A stretch of DNA of 32,452 nucleotides from Myxococcales bacterium (lineage in GTDB: Bacteria; Myxococcota_A; Bradymonadia; Bradymonadales; Bradymonadaceae), in contig SKQC01000434.1 of the NCBI GenBank assembly GCA_007119175.1, forward strand, positions 1-32,452. Direction: 5' to 3'. A program made the position numbers and the translations under genes. The notes beneath the pieces are model-generated. The model did no database searches. It was not told where the DNA came from and was given only the letters and a program-made list of their open reading frames with translations. Below, piece after piece: positions 24,393 to 32,452 of this stretch (position 1 is its first letter; the number at the start of each line of letters is the position of its first letter).

Positions 24393-24421
24393 TTGACCGG
24401 GCAGTCGCGCGTAGATGTAAA
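24393..24421 (+). promoter_or_regulatory. Possible promoter for the universal stress gene
   Basis: TTGACC (24393-24398) and TGTAAA (24416-24421) are separated by 17 bases, 5/6 and 4/6 matches to sigma-70 consensus. They lie ~55 bp before the start codon at 24476. Confidence 0.4.
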
Positions 24422-24475
24422 TGAAGTTTTGTTCTGGACCGACATTTCCCCGGTGAAATAAAATAGGAGCCCCCC

Positions 24476-25357
24476 ATGGAAGGCGAGCGAGTCGTAGTGA
24501 CCACCGATCTGTCGAAGAACGCTGCTCCCGCAGCGGTGACGGCAAATCAATTGGCGAAGAAGCTGGGCGTTGAGGTCGAATTATTTCACGTCTTTGATCT
24601 GTCTCAGCGCGGATCCGGCGAAAAGATTCGCGTTCTGCGCGACCCGGAGCTGCGGGCTCGCGCCGAGGAACGCGTGCGCCGGTGGTATGAGGAGGTCGTC
24701 GGGGAATTACCCGATGATGTGACCCTGAAGTCCGGGGCTCCATCAGAAGAAATCCGGGACCGTGCCGCGGCTGACGACGTGGCCTGTCTGGTGATCGGCA
24801 TGTCCGGTCGCGGCGCCTGGAATCGACTTATTTTTGGTTCCACGGTCCTCAAGGTCGCCAGTCGTCCGCCCTGTCCGACTGCCGTGGTCCATCCCGATTC
24901 CCATCGGGTCTCCGACGAGATGACCCTCGGTGTAGGGGCTGATTTTTCACCGGCCTCCGATGCGGCGCTAAAAGAAGCGGTGTGGCTGGCAAAACGGCTC
25001 GACGCCGCGATTCGAATCGTCCACGCCACAGCCCTGCCGGCGACGACGGTGATCCACGCCGGCGAATTGCCGCCGGGCATGGAAACGACGGAGGTCGTCA
25101 ACTGGGCACAGGATTCGATGGACGCCTTTGTTCGACGCCATCGCGATCTGTTGGAAGGCGTTGACTATAGAGCAAAAGTGGTGACTGACCACCCGGTGGC
25201 CGGCCTGCGCAGCTTCGTCGAAGACCAGGGAATCGACTGGATGATCCTCGGTCATCGCACTGCTTCTCAGCGCGGTGGCGCGACCACGGTGAAGGGAAAG
25301 TGGATTCAGCGGATGAATTGCTCCACCTTTCTGGTTCCCACTTCGCGCACGACCTGA
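24476..25357 (+). CDS. Tandem-domain universal stress protein
   Basis: A 293-residue protein of two UspA domains (~1-142 and ~147-290). The first has the nucleotide-binding signature GMSGRGAWNRLIFGST (~G-2x-G-9x-G-S/T) and starts with RVVVTTDLS; the second starts TLGVGADFS and ends with the weaker GHRTASQRGGATTVKG, so ATP binding in the second half is less sure. Such proteins act in the cytoplasm in stress survival, often by binding ATP or AMP. AGGAG lies 6 bases before the ATG. It stands alone between the metal-uptake module and the repeat-protein gene. Confidence 0.9.
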   Translation: MEGERVVVTTDLSKNAAPAAVTANQLAKKLGVEVELFHVFDLSQRGSGEKIRVLRDPELRARAEERVRRWYEEVVGELPDDVTLKSGAPSEEIRDRAAADDVACLVIGMSGRGAWNRLIFGSTVLKVASRPPCPTAVVHPDSHRVSDEMTLGVGADFSPASDAALKEAVWLAKRLDAAIRIVHATALPATTVIHAGELPPGMETTEVVNWAQDSMDAFVRRHRDLLEGVDYRAKVVTDHPVAGLRSFVEDQGIDWMILGHRTASQRGGATTVKGKWIQRMNCSTFLVPTSRTT

Positions 25358-25475
25358 GCGGCGGCATCCGAATCTGCGGCCCGGTTGTGTCTTCTGCCCT
25401 ACTTCATTAGTACTACCTCATCAGTTCCTCGCAGTGATACCAAACGAAACCTTCAGTGCTAGCACGGTGTAAATT

Positions 25476-26567
25476 ATGAGTAATTCCTCGTTCAAAACTC
25501 TGAAACGACAGGCCGATGATATCTACAAACGCTACGAAGCCCATTTCGGCGGACGGCCGCGGGCGACTCGCGATCCAGAGCTCCTCGCCGAGTTAATCGA
25601 CGAACTCGACGGTGTGGTCACGGAGGCCAAAAATGCCCTGAATGGCGGGCGAAACCCGGCGATGGTCTCACTTTTGGATATGGCAAAGCAGAATCTGAGC
25701 ACTTATCGCAAGGAGCGCGAGGCGATCCTGGAGGCCAAGCAGTCCGGTCCCTCCTCGGCCAGGGGAGCCCGGCTGGCCACGGAGGCCAACCTGACCTTCG
25801 GGCGCTATTACCGCCATTTTGCCAATAAAAATCGCCTCACTCGCGATACCGCGCTTCTGACAGAGATCATCGTCGAGCTGGAGCGGATTCAATCCGAGAT
25901 GCGCGAGCTCTCCGATGATGACGATGCCGGACTCAAGAAGAATCTGGAGATCGTCGAGGGCAATCTGACCATGTATCGCGACGAATACCGGGCGATCGAG
26001 CAATCGCAGGAGAGCGGCACCGCCGAGGAACAGGCCGATATTCTGGCCTCTCTGGCGAATTCGCAATTTGCGCTATATCGAGCCCATTTCGCCGGAAAGC
26101 CACGGCCCACCCGACGCCCCGGGCTTTTGGAGCGAATGGTCAGTCAGCTCAAAAGGATCCACAAACGGATGTACGAGCTCGCCCAGGGAGGATTGGTTTC
26201 CGAGTCCAATGACCGTAATATGGAAATCGTGTCCAAAAATTTGGAGGTCTATCAGGGAGAGCTCGAAAAAGTGCGAGAGGCGCGCAGCTCGGTGACCAAA
26301 GAGCAAATCGCCGGCAGTCTCGGTGGGGAGGCCAACGAGATCATGGCTGAGTATCGAGAGGATTTCGCCGGTGAGAATCGAAAGACCCGCGACCTGGAGC
26401 AATTGAATCTTATCTGCGATCGGATGTGTGAGATTGCCTATCAGATGCGGGCTATTCAGCGCGACGAGCCCAGCGAGACCAACGAGAAAAATCTCTCCAT
26501 CGTCCTCGATTCGTGGACCCTGTACGAAGCGGAATACCGAAAGGTCGAAGAAGCCCAGAGCGATTGA
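25476..26567 (+). CDS. Unrecognised protein of four ~91-residue helical repeats
   Basis: A 363-residue hydrophilic protein made almost wholly of four repeats, at ~12-88, 103-178, 193-270 and 284-361. Each begins with a Tyr helix and the signature Y-x2-(H/D)-F-(A/G)-x3-R-x-T-R: YEAHFGGRPRATRD, YRHFANKNRLTRD, YRAHFAGKPRPTRR and YREDFAGENRKTRD. Each continues with a helix around ELxxIxxxM and ends with a helix like NLEIVxxNLxxYxxEYxxI. The signatures are 90-92 residues apart. There is no signal peptide or membrane segment, so it is likely cytoplasmic and largely alpha-helical. I know no family with this unit. It has a weak ribosome site, and a large lipoprotein gene starts 32 bp downstream. Function unknown; a scaffold or binding role is suggested by repeat structure only. 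Confidence 0.8.
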   Translation: MSNSSFKTLKRQADDIYKRYEAHFGGRPRATRDPELLAELIDELDGVVTEAKNALNGGRNPAMVSLLDMAKQNLSTYRKEREAILEAKQSGPSSARGARLATEANLTFGRYYRHFANKNRLTRDTALLTEIIVELERIQSEMRELSDDDDAGLKKNLEIVEGNLTMYRDEYRAIEQSQESGTAEEQADILASLANSQFALYRAHFAGKPRPTRRPGLLERMVSQLKRIHKRMYELAQGGLVSESNDRNMEIVSKNLEVYQGELEKVREARSSVTKEQIAGSLGGEANEIMAEYREDFAGENRKTRDLEQLNLICDRMCEIAYQMRAIQRDEPSETNEKNLSIVLDSWTLYEAEYRKVEEAQSD

Positions 26568-26599
26568 GATCCGATATGCCAGCGGGAAGGTCAACGACG

Positions 26600-29500
26600 A
26601 TGAGATGCAAATGGCGATGGATGATCGTGCTGGCGATGGGGTTCGCTATTGGTTGCGGGGATTCGGGAAACGGGACGATCGTTCTCAATCAGGATGAAGA
26701 TGTCGGCATTGCAGAAGATGTCGAGGGCGACGACGTCGCCGCCCCGGAAGACGTCGAAGAGGACGTGGAACCCGACGTCGATCCCGGGATTCCCATCGAC
26801 GGCGAGGGAGATAATTGCCCGGAGATCTCAAACCCCGACCAATCGGACCGAAGCCGCGACGGCATCGGCGATGCCTGTGCGAATTTCCCCTTTTATCACG
26901 ATCCCTCTAATCCCGAGGAAGTGCCGGTCTTTCGGGAAGAATGGGGGCCTCCAAACGATCTGGATACTGACGCCCGCACCATCGATCCTTTCGATCTTCC
27001 CCTGATGATCGAAGGTCGGATCGGCCAGCCAGTGGCCGGTACGCCGAGCGAATTCGGCGACGTCGACTATTACGCCATCGAAATCGATGAGCCGACGACC
27101 CTTCTGATTCATCTGGAAGCGGCGACCTCGGCGCTGTGGCCGACCATGATCGTCGCCGGTGATCCCGTCGACAATATCAGTTATCAATCCGTCGTCGTGG
27201 CCCCGAATCGCGGTGAGTCGGAGGTGCGTGACGTCCACCTGCCCGTGGCCGGCCGGTATTTTTTCGTGATCTCCGACTATGAAAATCTCACCGGCGGAAG
27301 CGTCACGGGAGGACCGAATTACGGCTATCAATTTGCCGTGAGTACCCCGGAGCTACCGGAGCCCGAGGTGGTCCCCGTTCCCACACCCCGTCAGGTCGTC
27401 TCCTATGAAAGCCGGGAGGCCACGGTATTTACGGTGGATGTCGCCGGCGAAGACGCCATCAAGGTAGAAGCCAGTGGAGCGCCGCGTAACGCCGTCTCCG
27501 TTGTGTTGCCGGCGATTCAAATTCTCGACGCCGACACCGGCGATGTGCTGGCATATACCCTGGAAGATCAGATCAATCGCGAGACGCTGCGAGGTGAGTT
27601 AACCCTCAAATTAAGTGACGATATCGACGCCGTCGACGTCCTCGTAGAAGCGCATACCTCGCTGGGCGATAATGATATCGTCGTCGATATAAGCGTATTC
27701 GATAAGCCGGAGCATCTGGCGTCGATGGAAGACCCGCGCGAGAGTCGCGAGGATAATATCCTCTGGCTGAGTCCATCGATGGAGCTGGCATCTGAGATCG
27801 GACCGCCCAGGGCCATCAGCGATACGAATTTGACTGACGACCGAGACTTTTTCTTCTCCATGGTTCAGCCCGGCGATTATCTGCGAGTTGTCGCCGAGCC
27901 TCACGCTGGCGGCCAGTTGATCCCCGAGGTGGCCGTCGGTCGCCTGCCGACGAGCTTCTTCTCTGCGATTCACACAAGCAATGAAGCCATTTTACCCGGC
28001 GAGAGCACCTCCCTGTCGTTTTTGGTGACCGAAGACCGTCAGCGAGAACTGGCATTTAGAAATTTTCATGCCGACAACTGGGCTTCCACGCTGCCTGTGG
28101 GAGGGCCGGATTACGGCTATGATCTGCGCGTCGAGAAATTAAGTGTCGTCGACAATGCCCAGCGCCACGATGAGTTTCCGGCCACGATTGCACTGGAACT
28201 CGAGCCCGGCGAGCACCGGATCTACGATTTTCCGTTTCAGGACGGCTATCTATACCGCGTGGACTATCAAAATCCGGATACCGCTCCCGTTGAGCTTATC
28301 GATACTGAGGACTGGCGGGTCTTCGATTCGACGACCGGGGAGACCACATTTGTGCAGCGGCCCGATCGGGACGCCATTCTCGCAGTTCGAGATATTTCTC
28401 GCGTAGGATTGTCAGAGTCTGCGGGCGGGCACCTGGAGGTGACCGAGGTGGCGGGGCCCGAGGAGGTGGAGATACCCCATAGCACAGGCGGGACCCTGGA
28501 CGACGACTCGCCTCAGGCGGCCTATCGACTCTCGGCATCGGCCGGCGAAACTGTTGTCGCTCGGGCGGTGTCGGATGTCGACAGCGGAGCGATTGTTGAA
28601 TTGGTCGGCCATGATGCGACACCCCTTGAAAACGACGATGATTCATTCGACGCCGTTTATCTCGAAGAGGACTCCGACCTGATCGCCATCGTCACCCGGC
28701 AGGGCGATGAGAGCGTGGACTACTCGCTGGCGATTGAATCCATCGATTACACACAAGAAACGGCGCCGCTGGAGCTGCGTGAGACGCTGGACGAGTTGAG
28801 CAGCGGCTGGTGGCGCGTCGACCTCGAAGAGGACACCACCTACGGGATCAACGCCCCGGGAGGCTCGTCGACGACAGAGACGATGTGGCTCGCCGTCTAC
28901 GATGCGGAATCACGAGAATTGCTCGCCGAGAGTAAACAGGGAGTCCTCTTTTTCGATAGCCGGGCAAGTAGTGATATTGTTGTGGCCACTGCAGACCCGG
29001 CCGGGCCCGTTGATGCGCCCGCTGACGTGGGACTTTCTGTGGCCCCGGTAGAGCCCGTCGAAATCGACGCGTCGGGAACGAGCACCGTGGAACTGATCAA
29101 TGGATTGCGGCCGGCCGTGGTGCGTTTTCATCACCAGTCCAGCGGCATGTCGACGCTCGAGATCGACGCCGACGGCGATCAGGAGGCAAGTGCCTTATTG
29201 GCGAATGCGCTTTTTGAGCCATTCGTCGCTCAGGCCCCCGATCAACCGCTGGCGGCGATGGCCAGAGCCGGCGACCGCCACTGGACGGGGCTTGTCGTTC
29301 CCCGCGACGTGGACGACGAGGAGACCTGGACAGCCGAGGTGAAGGTCGAAAATACGCCGGTGACCGGTGCCCAGGTGCTGGATACGGAGGAAGCTGTGGC
29401 TGGAAACCCGATGGTCATCGACCAGTGGCCGGCGGCCTATTTTGGCTCAATTGATTTTATGGCGGATCCGCGGACTTTTCTCGCCGATGTCGAGGAGGGC

Positions 29501-29743
29501 TCCAATTTATGGGTGGTCACCATGCCGGCACCATCGCTTTATAGCAGTGCAACCGAGACCCGGCTGACGCTTTCCGATGCGACGGGGCAGGTGCGTGCTG
29601 TCGACACGGACAGTGCCGACTTTAGTTTTTCGGCGATTCACGGTGCCGAGATTGACGAGGAAGGACCATGGCTCGTCGAATTGACGCGCGACAATTTCAA
29701 TGCCGGCGAATTTGCCATCTTCTTTGTGCGCCAGGACGAGTGA
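26600..29743 (+). CDS. 1047-residue surface lipoprotein with TSP3 motif and PPC-like domains
   Basis: A very large predicted lipoprotein; lipobox AIGC with C19. Residues ~25-70 are an acidic Val/Asp/Glu spacer. At ~71-96 lies one thrombospondin type-3-like calcium motif (DNCPEISNPDQSD ... DGIGDAC). The rest is beta-rich, with recurring units that resemble bacterial pre-peptidase C-terminal (PPC) domains (DVDYYAIEIDEPTTLLIHLE, GGPNYGYQFAVST, GGPDYGYDLRVEK, DGYLYRVDY). No enzyme motif was found. ATG 26600 is chosen because GGAAGG lies 9 bases upstream and the signal peptide starts there; upstream in-frame starts (26513, 26576) overlap or abut the previous gene. It is probably co-transcribed with the four-repeat protein. 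Location is likely the outer membrane; role unknown, perhaps calcium-stabilised adhesion. Confidence 0.82.
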   Translation: MRCKWRWMIVLAMGFAIGCGDSGNGTIVLNQDEDVGIAEDVEGDDVAAPEDVEEDVEPDVDPGIPIDGEGDNCPEISNPDQSDRSRDGIGDACANFPFYHDPSNPEEVPVFREEWGPPNDLDTDARTIDPFDLPLMIEGRIGQPVAGTPSEFGDVDYYAIEIDEPTTLLIHLEAATSALWPTMIVAGDPVDNISYQSVVVAPNRGESEVRDVHLPVAGRYFFVISDYENLTGGSVTGGPNYGYQFAVSTPELPEPEVVPVPTPRQVVSYESREATVFTVDVAGEDAIKVEASGAPRNAVSVVLPAIQILDADTGDVLAYTLEDQINRETLRGELTLKLSDDIDAVDVLVEAHTSLGDNDIVVDISVFDKPEHLASMEDPRESREDNILWLSPSMELASEIGPPRAISDTNLTDDRDFFFSMVQPGDYLRVVAEPHAGGQLIPEVAVGRLPTSFFSAIHTSNEAILPGESTSLSFLVTEDRQRELAFRNFHADNWASTLPVGGPDYGYDLRVEKLSVVDNAQRHDEFPATIALELEPGEHRIYDFPFQDGYLYRVDYQNPDTAPVELIDTEDWRVFDSTTGETTFVQRPDRDAILAVRDISRVGLSESAGGHLEVTEVAGPEEVEIPHSTGGTLDDDSPQAAYRLSASAGETVVARAVSDVDSGAIVELVGHDATPLENDDDSFDAVYLEEDSDLIAIVTRQGDESVDYSLAIESIDYTQETAPLELRETLDELSSGWWRVDLEEDTTYGINAPGGSSTTETMWLAVYDAESRELLAESKQGVLFFDSRASSDIVVATADPAGPVDAPADVGLSVAPVEPVEIDASGTSTVELINGLRPAVVRFHHQSSGMSTLEIDADGDQEASALLANALFEPFVAQAPDQPLAAMARAGDRHWTGLVVPRDVDDEETWTAEVKVENTPVTGAQVLDTEEAVAGNPMVIDQWPAAYFGSIDFMADPRTFLADVEEGSNLWVVTMPAPSLYSSATETRLTLSDATGQVRAVDTDSADFSFSAIHGAEIDEEGPWLVELTRDNFNAGEFAIFFVRQDE

Positions 29744-29795
29744 AAATCCGGCGCCACAACGGAGCTGATAAGAGCATTTGCGGGGGGGAGCGATC

Positions 29796-32452
29796 ATGAG
29801 CCAGATTGATTGGGAAGTGGTCCGTCGGCGGCTCGACGAGGTCGCCGATGGTGGAGAAGAGGACGATGCGGAGGTGCTCGCAGTAGCTCGGCGGCTGACG
29901 GAGCACGGAAGCTATCCGGCGCTCCAGTTGGTGCGCCAGCCCTCGATCGCCACCTGGCTTGCCGAGTCGAGGTGGCGCTTTGATCCGATGCCGGAGCGCG
30001 AACTTGCCGAGGACCTCGATGCCTATCTCGATGCGGCGCGCCTCGACGACGGGGGGCTGACCGAGGCGGGCGTCGCCGCCAAATTGCGCGCTTTTCGTCA
30101 TCGGCAATTGCTGCGCATCTTTTTGCGCGAAATCGAGGGTGCGTCGGTGCGCCGGACCACCGCCGAGGTGGCCGATGTCGCCCAGGCCTGTCTGCAGGCG
30201 GCGCTCAGAGAGGCGGCGCGCCTCGAAGATATGCCTCATTTAGCCGGCCAGATCTGCATCTTCGGGATGGGGAAGCTCGGCGGTCGGGAGCTGAATTTTA
30301 GCTCCGATGTCGACGTGGTCTTCGTCGTCGACGATCAATGCCGCGACAACACCGATGATGGCGCTGTGGACCGGATCGCTCGCCGGGTCGTCGCGCTGAT
30401 GGATGAGGTCACCGAGGATGGCCGCGTATTTCGCGTCGACTTAAGGCTTCGCCCCCAGGGAACTCAGGGGCGTCTGGTGCCCGCGGAGTCGGGCCTCGTC
30501 GACTACTACTTAAATTGGGGCGAAACCTGGGAGCGCGGTGTGTGGCTCAAAGCGCGGGTGGTAGCCGGCAACTGCGAGATGGGCGAGCGCATCCTGGAGG
30601 CATTGGAGCCCTTTTTATTTCGCCGCCATCTGGACTTCGATGTCATCGATGACCTCCGCCGGATGAAAGAGCTTATCGATCACGAGGCGAAGGCCTCCGA
30701 CTTTGTCAATATCGAAAATCCACCGGAGCGCGACGACGAGCCCTCCACAAGTCCCTTCAAGGCTCGGCTTCTCCGCAAATTCAACCGGTCGAGAGGGCCG
30801 ACAGAGCCGTCGACAGAGCAAAAAGCAAAGAAAGAACGGCCGGCCACCGGCTGGGACGTCAAAATCGGACGCGGTGGAATTCGCGAGATCGAATTTTTCG
30901 TCCAGGCCCTGCAATTGGTTCATTGTGGCCTGCGCCCGGAGTTGAGGGTGCGAACCACTCTGGATGCCCTGGACAGACTGCTTTATTCGGGGCTTTTGTC
31001 GTCGGCGGAGCACGCCAAGCTCACCGATGCCTATGATCTCTTTCGGCGTCTGGAACATCGCATTCAGATGGAGGCCGACCGGCAATCACATCGCCTCCCG
31101 ACGGAGGACGAAAAATTCGCCGATCTTGCTCATCGGATGAAGATGCCCGCCCAATCGCTGCGCGGGGAAATCGAATTGGCCCGTGACCACGTTCGATCGA
31201 TCTTCGAGCGGTTATTCAGCGATTCTCCGCGCCGATCCGAGAAGGCCACCGTCGGCGAGGAGCGCGAGGGAACACTGGAGCGCATCATTGGGCTCGGCGC
31301 CGAGCAACTCCTCGATGAGTCGGTGATCGATACAATTCGACAGGCCGGGTTTTCCAGGCCTCGACAGGTGGCCGGCCAACTGCAGGTATTGCGCCGAAAG
31401 GAGCACGGTCCGTTTTCAGAGTCTCCGCGAAGCGCCGATCCTCAGGTGGCCCGCTACCTATTGAGCAGTCTGCGCGACGCTCCCGATCCGGAGGCGGCCC
31501 TGGGTCATCTTTTGCGCTTTTCTACGGCCGTCGGTGACACCCCGTCGACGTGGTCCATGCTCGCTGAAAATCCCCATGCAGCGCGCCTATTGATTCACCT
31601 CTTCGGTTCCAGTCCACCCCTGGCGGGCCTGCTCGCCGAGGAGCCCGAGGTCTTTGAGCGCCTCATCTACGGCGGCTCGGCGCGGGTTGTACGCCGGCCC
31701 GAGGAGTTGGCCTCTGCGCTCGAACAACGCCTCTCCGGTGTCGGCGATCGGGCCCGTCGGATGGGAAGGATTCGCCGCTTTCATCGCGAGGAGATAGTGC
31801 GCATTGCCCTGCACGAAGTCGCTGGAGCCGTGGAGGTGGAGACCACCTGCAGGCAGTTGACCGATCTCGCCGAGCTGGTGCTCAAGAGTCTATTTCGCGA
31901 GGTCGTCGACGAGTACTGCCGGGCCAATGGTGAATCGCTAACCGAAGCTGATCCTGTCGATGATCTCGAATTGGCACTGGTGGCGATGGGTAAGCTCGGT
32001 GGCCGGGAAATGGGATTTGGAAGCGACCTCGACTTTTTCTTCGTCTACCACGGATCGACATCAGGCGGTCTGGAACACACGACGGCGACCCGGCTGGCAA
32101 AACGGCTGGTTCGAGCCATGACGGCGACCACGGCGATCGGCGATCTCTACGAGGTCGATCTCCGCCTGCGTCCCTCGGGAACTCAGGGAACCCTGGTGGT
32201 TAGCGTCGACGCCTGGGAGGATTACCACCGCGACCGGGCCCAATTCTGGGAGCGCCAGGCATTGGTTCGAGCCCGCTGTGTAACGGGGACCCCGTCACTG
32301 CGACAGCGGATCGATGAGGGCCGGCGTCGGTTGACATTTGAGGCGCCATTGCCACCGGATGCCCGCTCTCAGATTGTCGACATGAGAGATCGACTCCGCG
32401 CTCAGGCCCAGGGAGCGGCGCAGGAATTCGACGTCAAATTTGACGAAGGTGG
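29796..32452 (+). CDS. glnE: Glutamine synthetase adenylyltransferase, 3' end beyond window
   Basis: The bifunctional GlnE enzyme attaches and removes AMP on glutamine synthetase in response to nitrogen status. The frame is open from ATG 29796 to the window edge (885 codons), so the C-terminus (about 100 residues if typical) is missing. Two nucleotidyltransferase domains are visible: GMGKLGGRELNFSSDVDVVF (~157-176) and AMGKLGGREMGFGSDLDFFF (~730-749), each followed by a segment like DLRLRPxGTQG. Between them, GRGGIREIEFFVQ precedes the helical regulatory middle. The region ~305-350 before GRGGIREIEF is a Pro/Lys/Ser-rich insertion not typical of the family. GGGGGAG lies about 6 bases before the ATG. 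It starts 52 bp after the lipoprotein gene; the two are unlikely to be functionally linked. Confidence 0.95.
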   Translation, partial: MSQIDWEVVRRRLDEVADGGEEDDAEVLAVARRLTEHGSYPALQLVRQPSIATWLAESRWRFDPMPERELAEDLDAYLDAARLDDGGLTEAGVAAKLRAFRHRQLLRIFLREIEGASVRRTTAEVADVAQACLQAALREAARLEDMPHLAGQICIFGMGKLGGRELNFSSDVDVVFVVDDQCRDNTDDGAVDRIARRVVALMDEVTEDGRVFRVDLRLRPQGTQGRLVPAESGLVDYYLNWGETWERGVWLKARVVAGNCEMGERILEALEPFLFRRHLDFDVIDDLRRMKELIDHEAKASDFVNIENPPERDDEPSTSPFKARLLRKFNRSRGPTEPSTEQKAKKERPATGWDVKIGRGGIREIEFFVQALQLVHCGLRPELRVRTTLDALDRLLYSGLLSSAEHAKLTDAYDLFRRLEHRIQMEADRQSHRLPTEDEKFADLAHRMKMPAQSLRGEIELARDHVRSIFERLFSDSPRRSEKATVGEEREGTLERIIGLGAEQLLDESVIDTIRQAGFSRPRQVAGQLQVLRRKEHGPFSESPRSADPQVARYLLSSLRDAPDPEAALGHLLRFSTAVGDTPSTWSMLAENPHAARLLIHLFGSSPPLAGLLAEEPEVFERLIYGGSARVVRRPEELASALEQRLSGVGDRARRMGRIRRFHREEIVRIALHEVAGAVEVETTCRQLTDLAELVLKSLFREVVDEYCRANGESLTEADPVDDLELALVAMGKLGGREMGFGSDLDFFFVYHGSTSGGLEHTTATRLAKRLVRAMTATTAIGDLYEVDLRLRPSGTQGTLVVSVDAWEDYHRDRAQFWERQALVRARCVTGTPSLRQRIDEGRRRLTFEAPLPPDARSQIVDMRDRLRAQAQGAAQEFDVKFDEG

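Noticed and set aside
30615-31085. 156-codon minus-strand frame inside glnE
   Set aside because: Antisense to conserved GlnE sequence, with no independent support.

Overview
The window looks like chromosomal DNA of a Myxococcota-type bacterium, most likely near the Bradymonadia. This is an inference from content: two membrane-anchored eukaryote-like Ser/Thr kinases, PEGA-domain proteins, several large acidic lipoproteins, a thrombospondin type-3 motif, a Cys-rich 'DADC' segment, high GC, and strong Asp/Glu bias. No tRNA, rRNA, CRISPR array, transposase or phage gene was seen.

Layout. Positions 1-265 hold five copies of a 53-bp tandem repeat that starts at the window edge. A thiol-redox pair follows: a DsbD/ScsB-like reductase (460-2787) and a redoxin lipoprotein (2826-3548), closed by a strong terminator. 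Next is a sugar-type ABC importer in which the binding protein and the MalF-type permease are one polypeptide (3807-6023), followed directly by a MalG-type permease (6024-6857); no ATPase gene is in the window. A convergent J-domain-like protein (6847-7869) and a divergent lipase (8073-9191) follow. A palindromic repeat element and tandem hairpins precede a large lipoprotein with HYDIN/ASPM-like Ig folds (9484-11370).

The middle carries an orphan, apparently inactivated N-terminal domain of a type IIG-like restriction enzyme (11453-12133), immediately upstream of ribosomal protein S21 (12228-12482). A bidirectional terminator separates S21 from a signalling block: two Ser/Thr kinases (12572-14389 minus; 15819-17804 plus) flanking a PEGA/TPR protein (14490-15521 minus). 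A convergent polytopic protein fused to a spermidine-synthase-like domain follows (17811-20009 minus).

Positions 20341-24385 form a metal-uptake-like module: a Fur-family regulator and lipoprotein on the minus strand, divergent from a TonB-dependent receptor and a His-rich lipoprotein. A TGCAA-N5-TTGCA palindrome lies in the shared promoter region. The window ends with a tandem universal stress protein, an unrecognised protein made of four ~91-residue repeats (25476-26567), a 1047-residue lipoprotein, and the 5' 885 codons of glnE, which runs off the right edge.

No complete known defence or secretion system is present. The best candidates for undescribed biology are the degenerate restriction-enzyme domain next to rpsU, the four-repeat protein with its lipoprotein partner, and the binding-protein/permease fusion.
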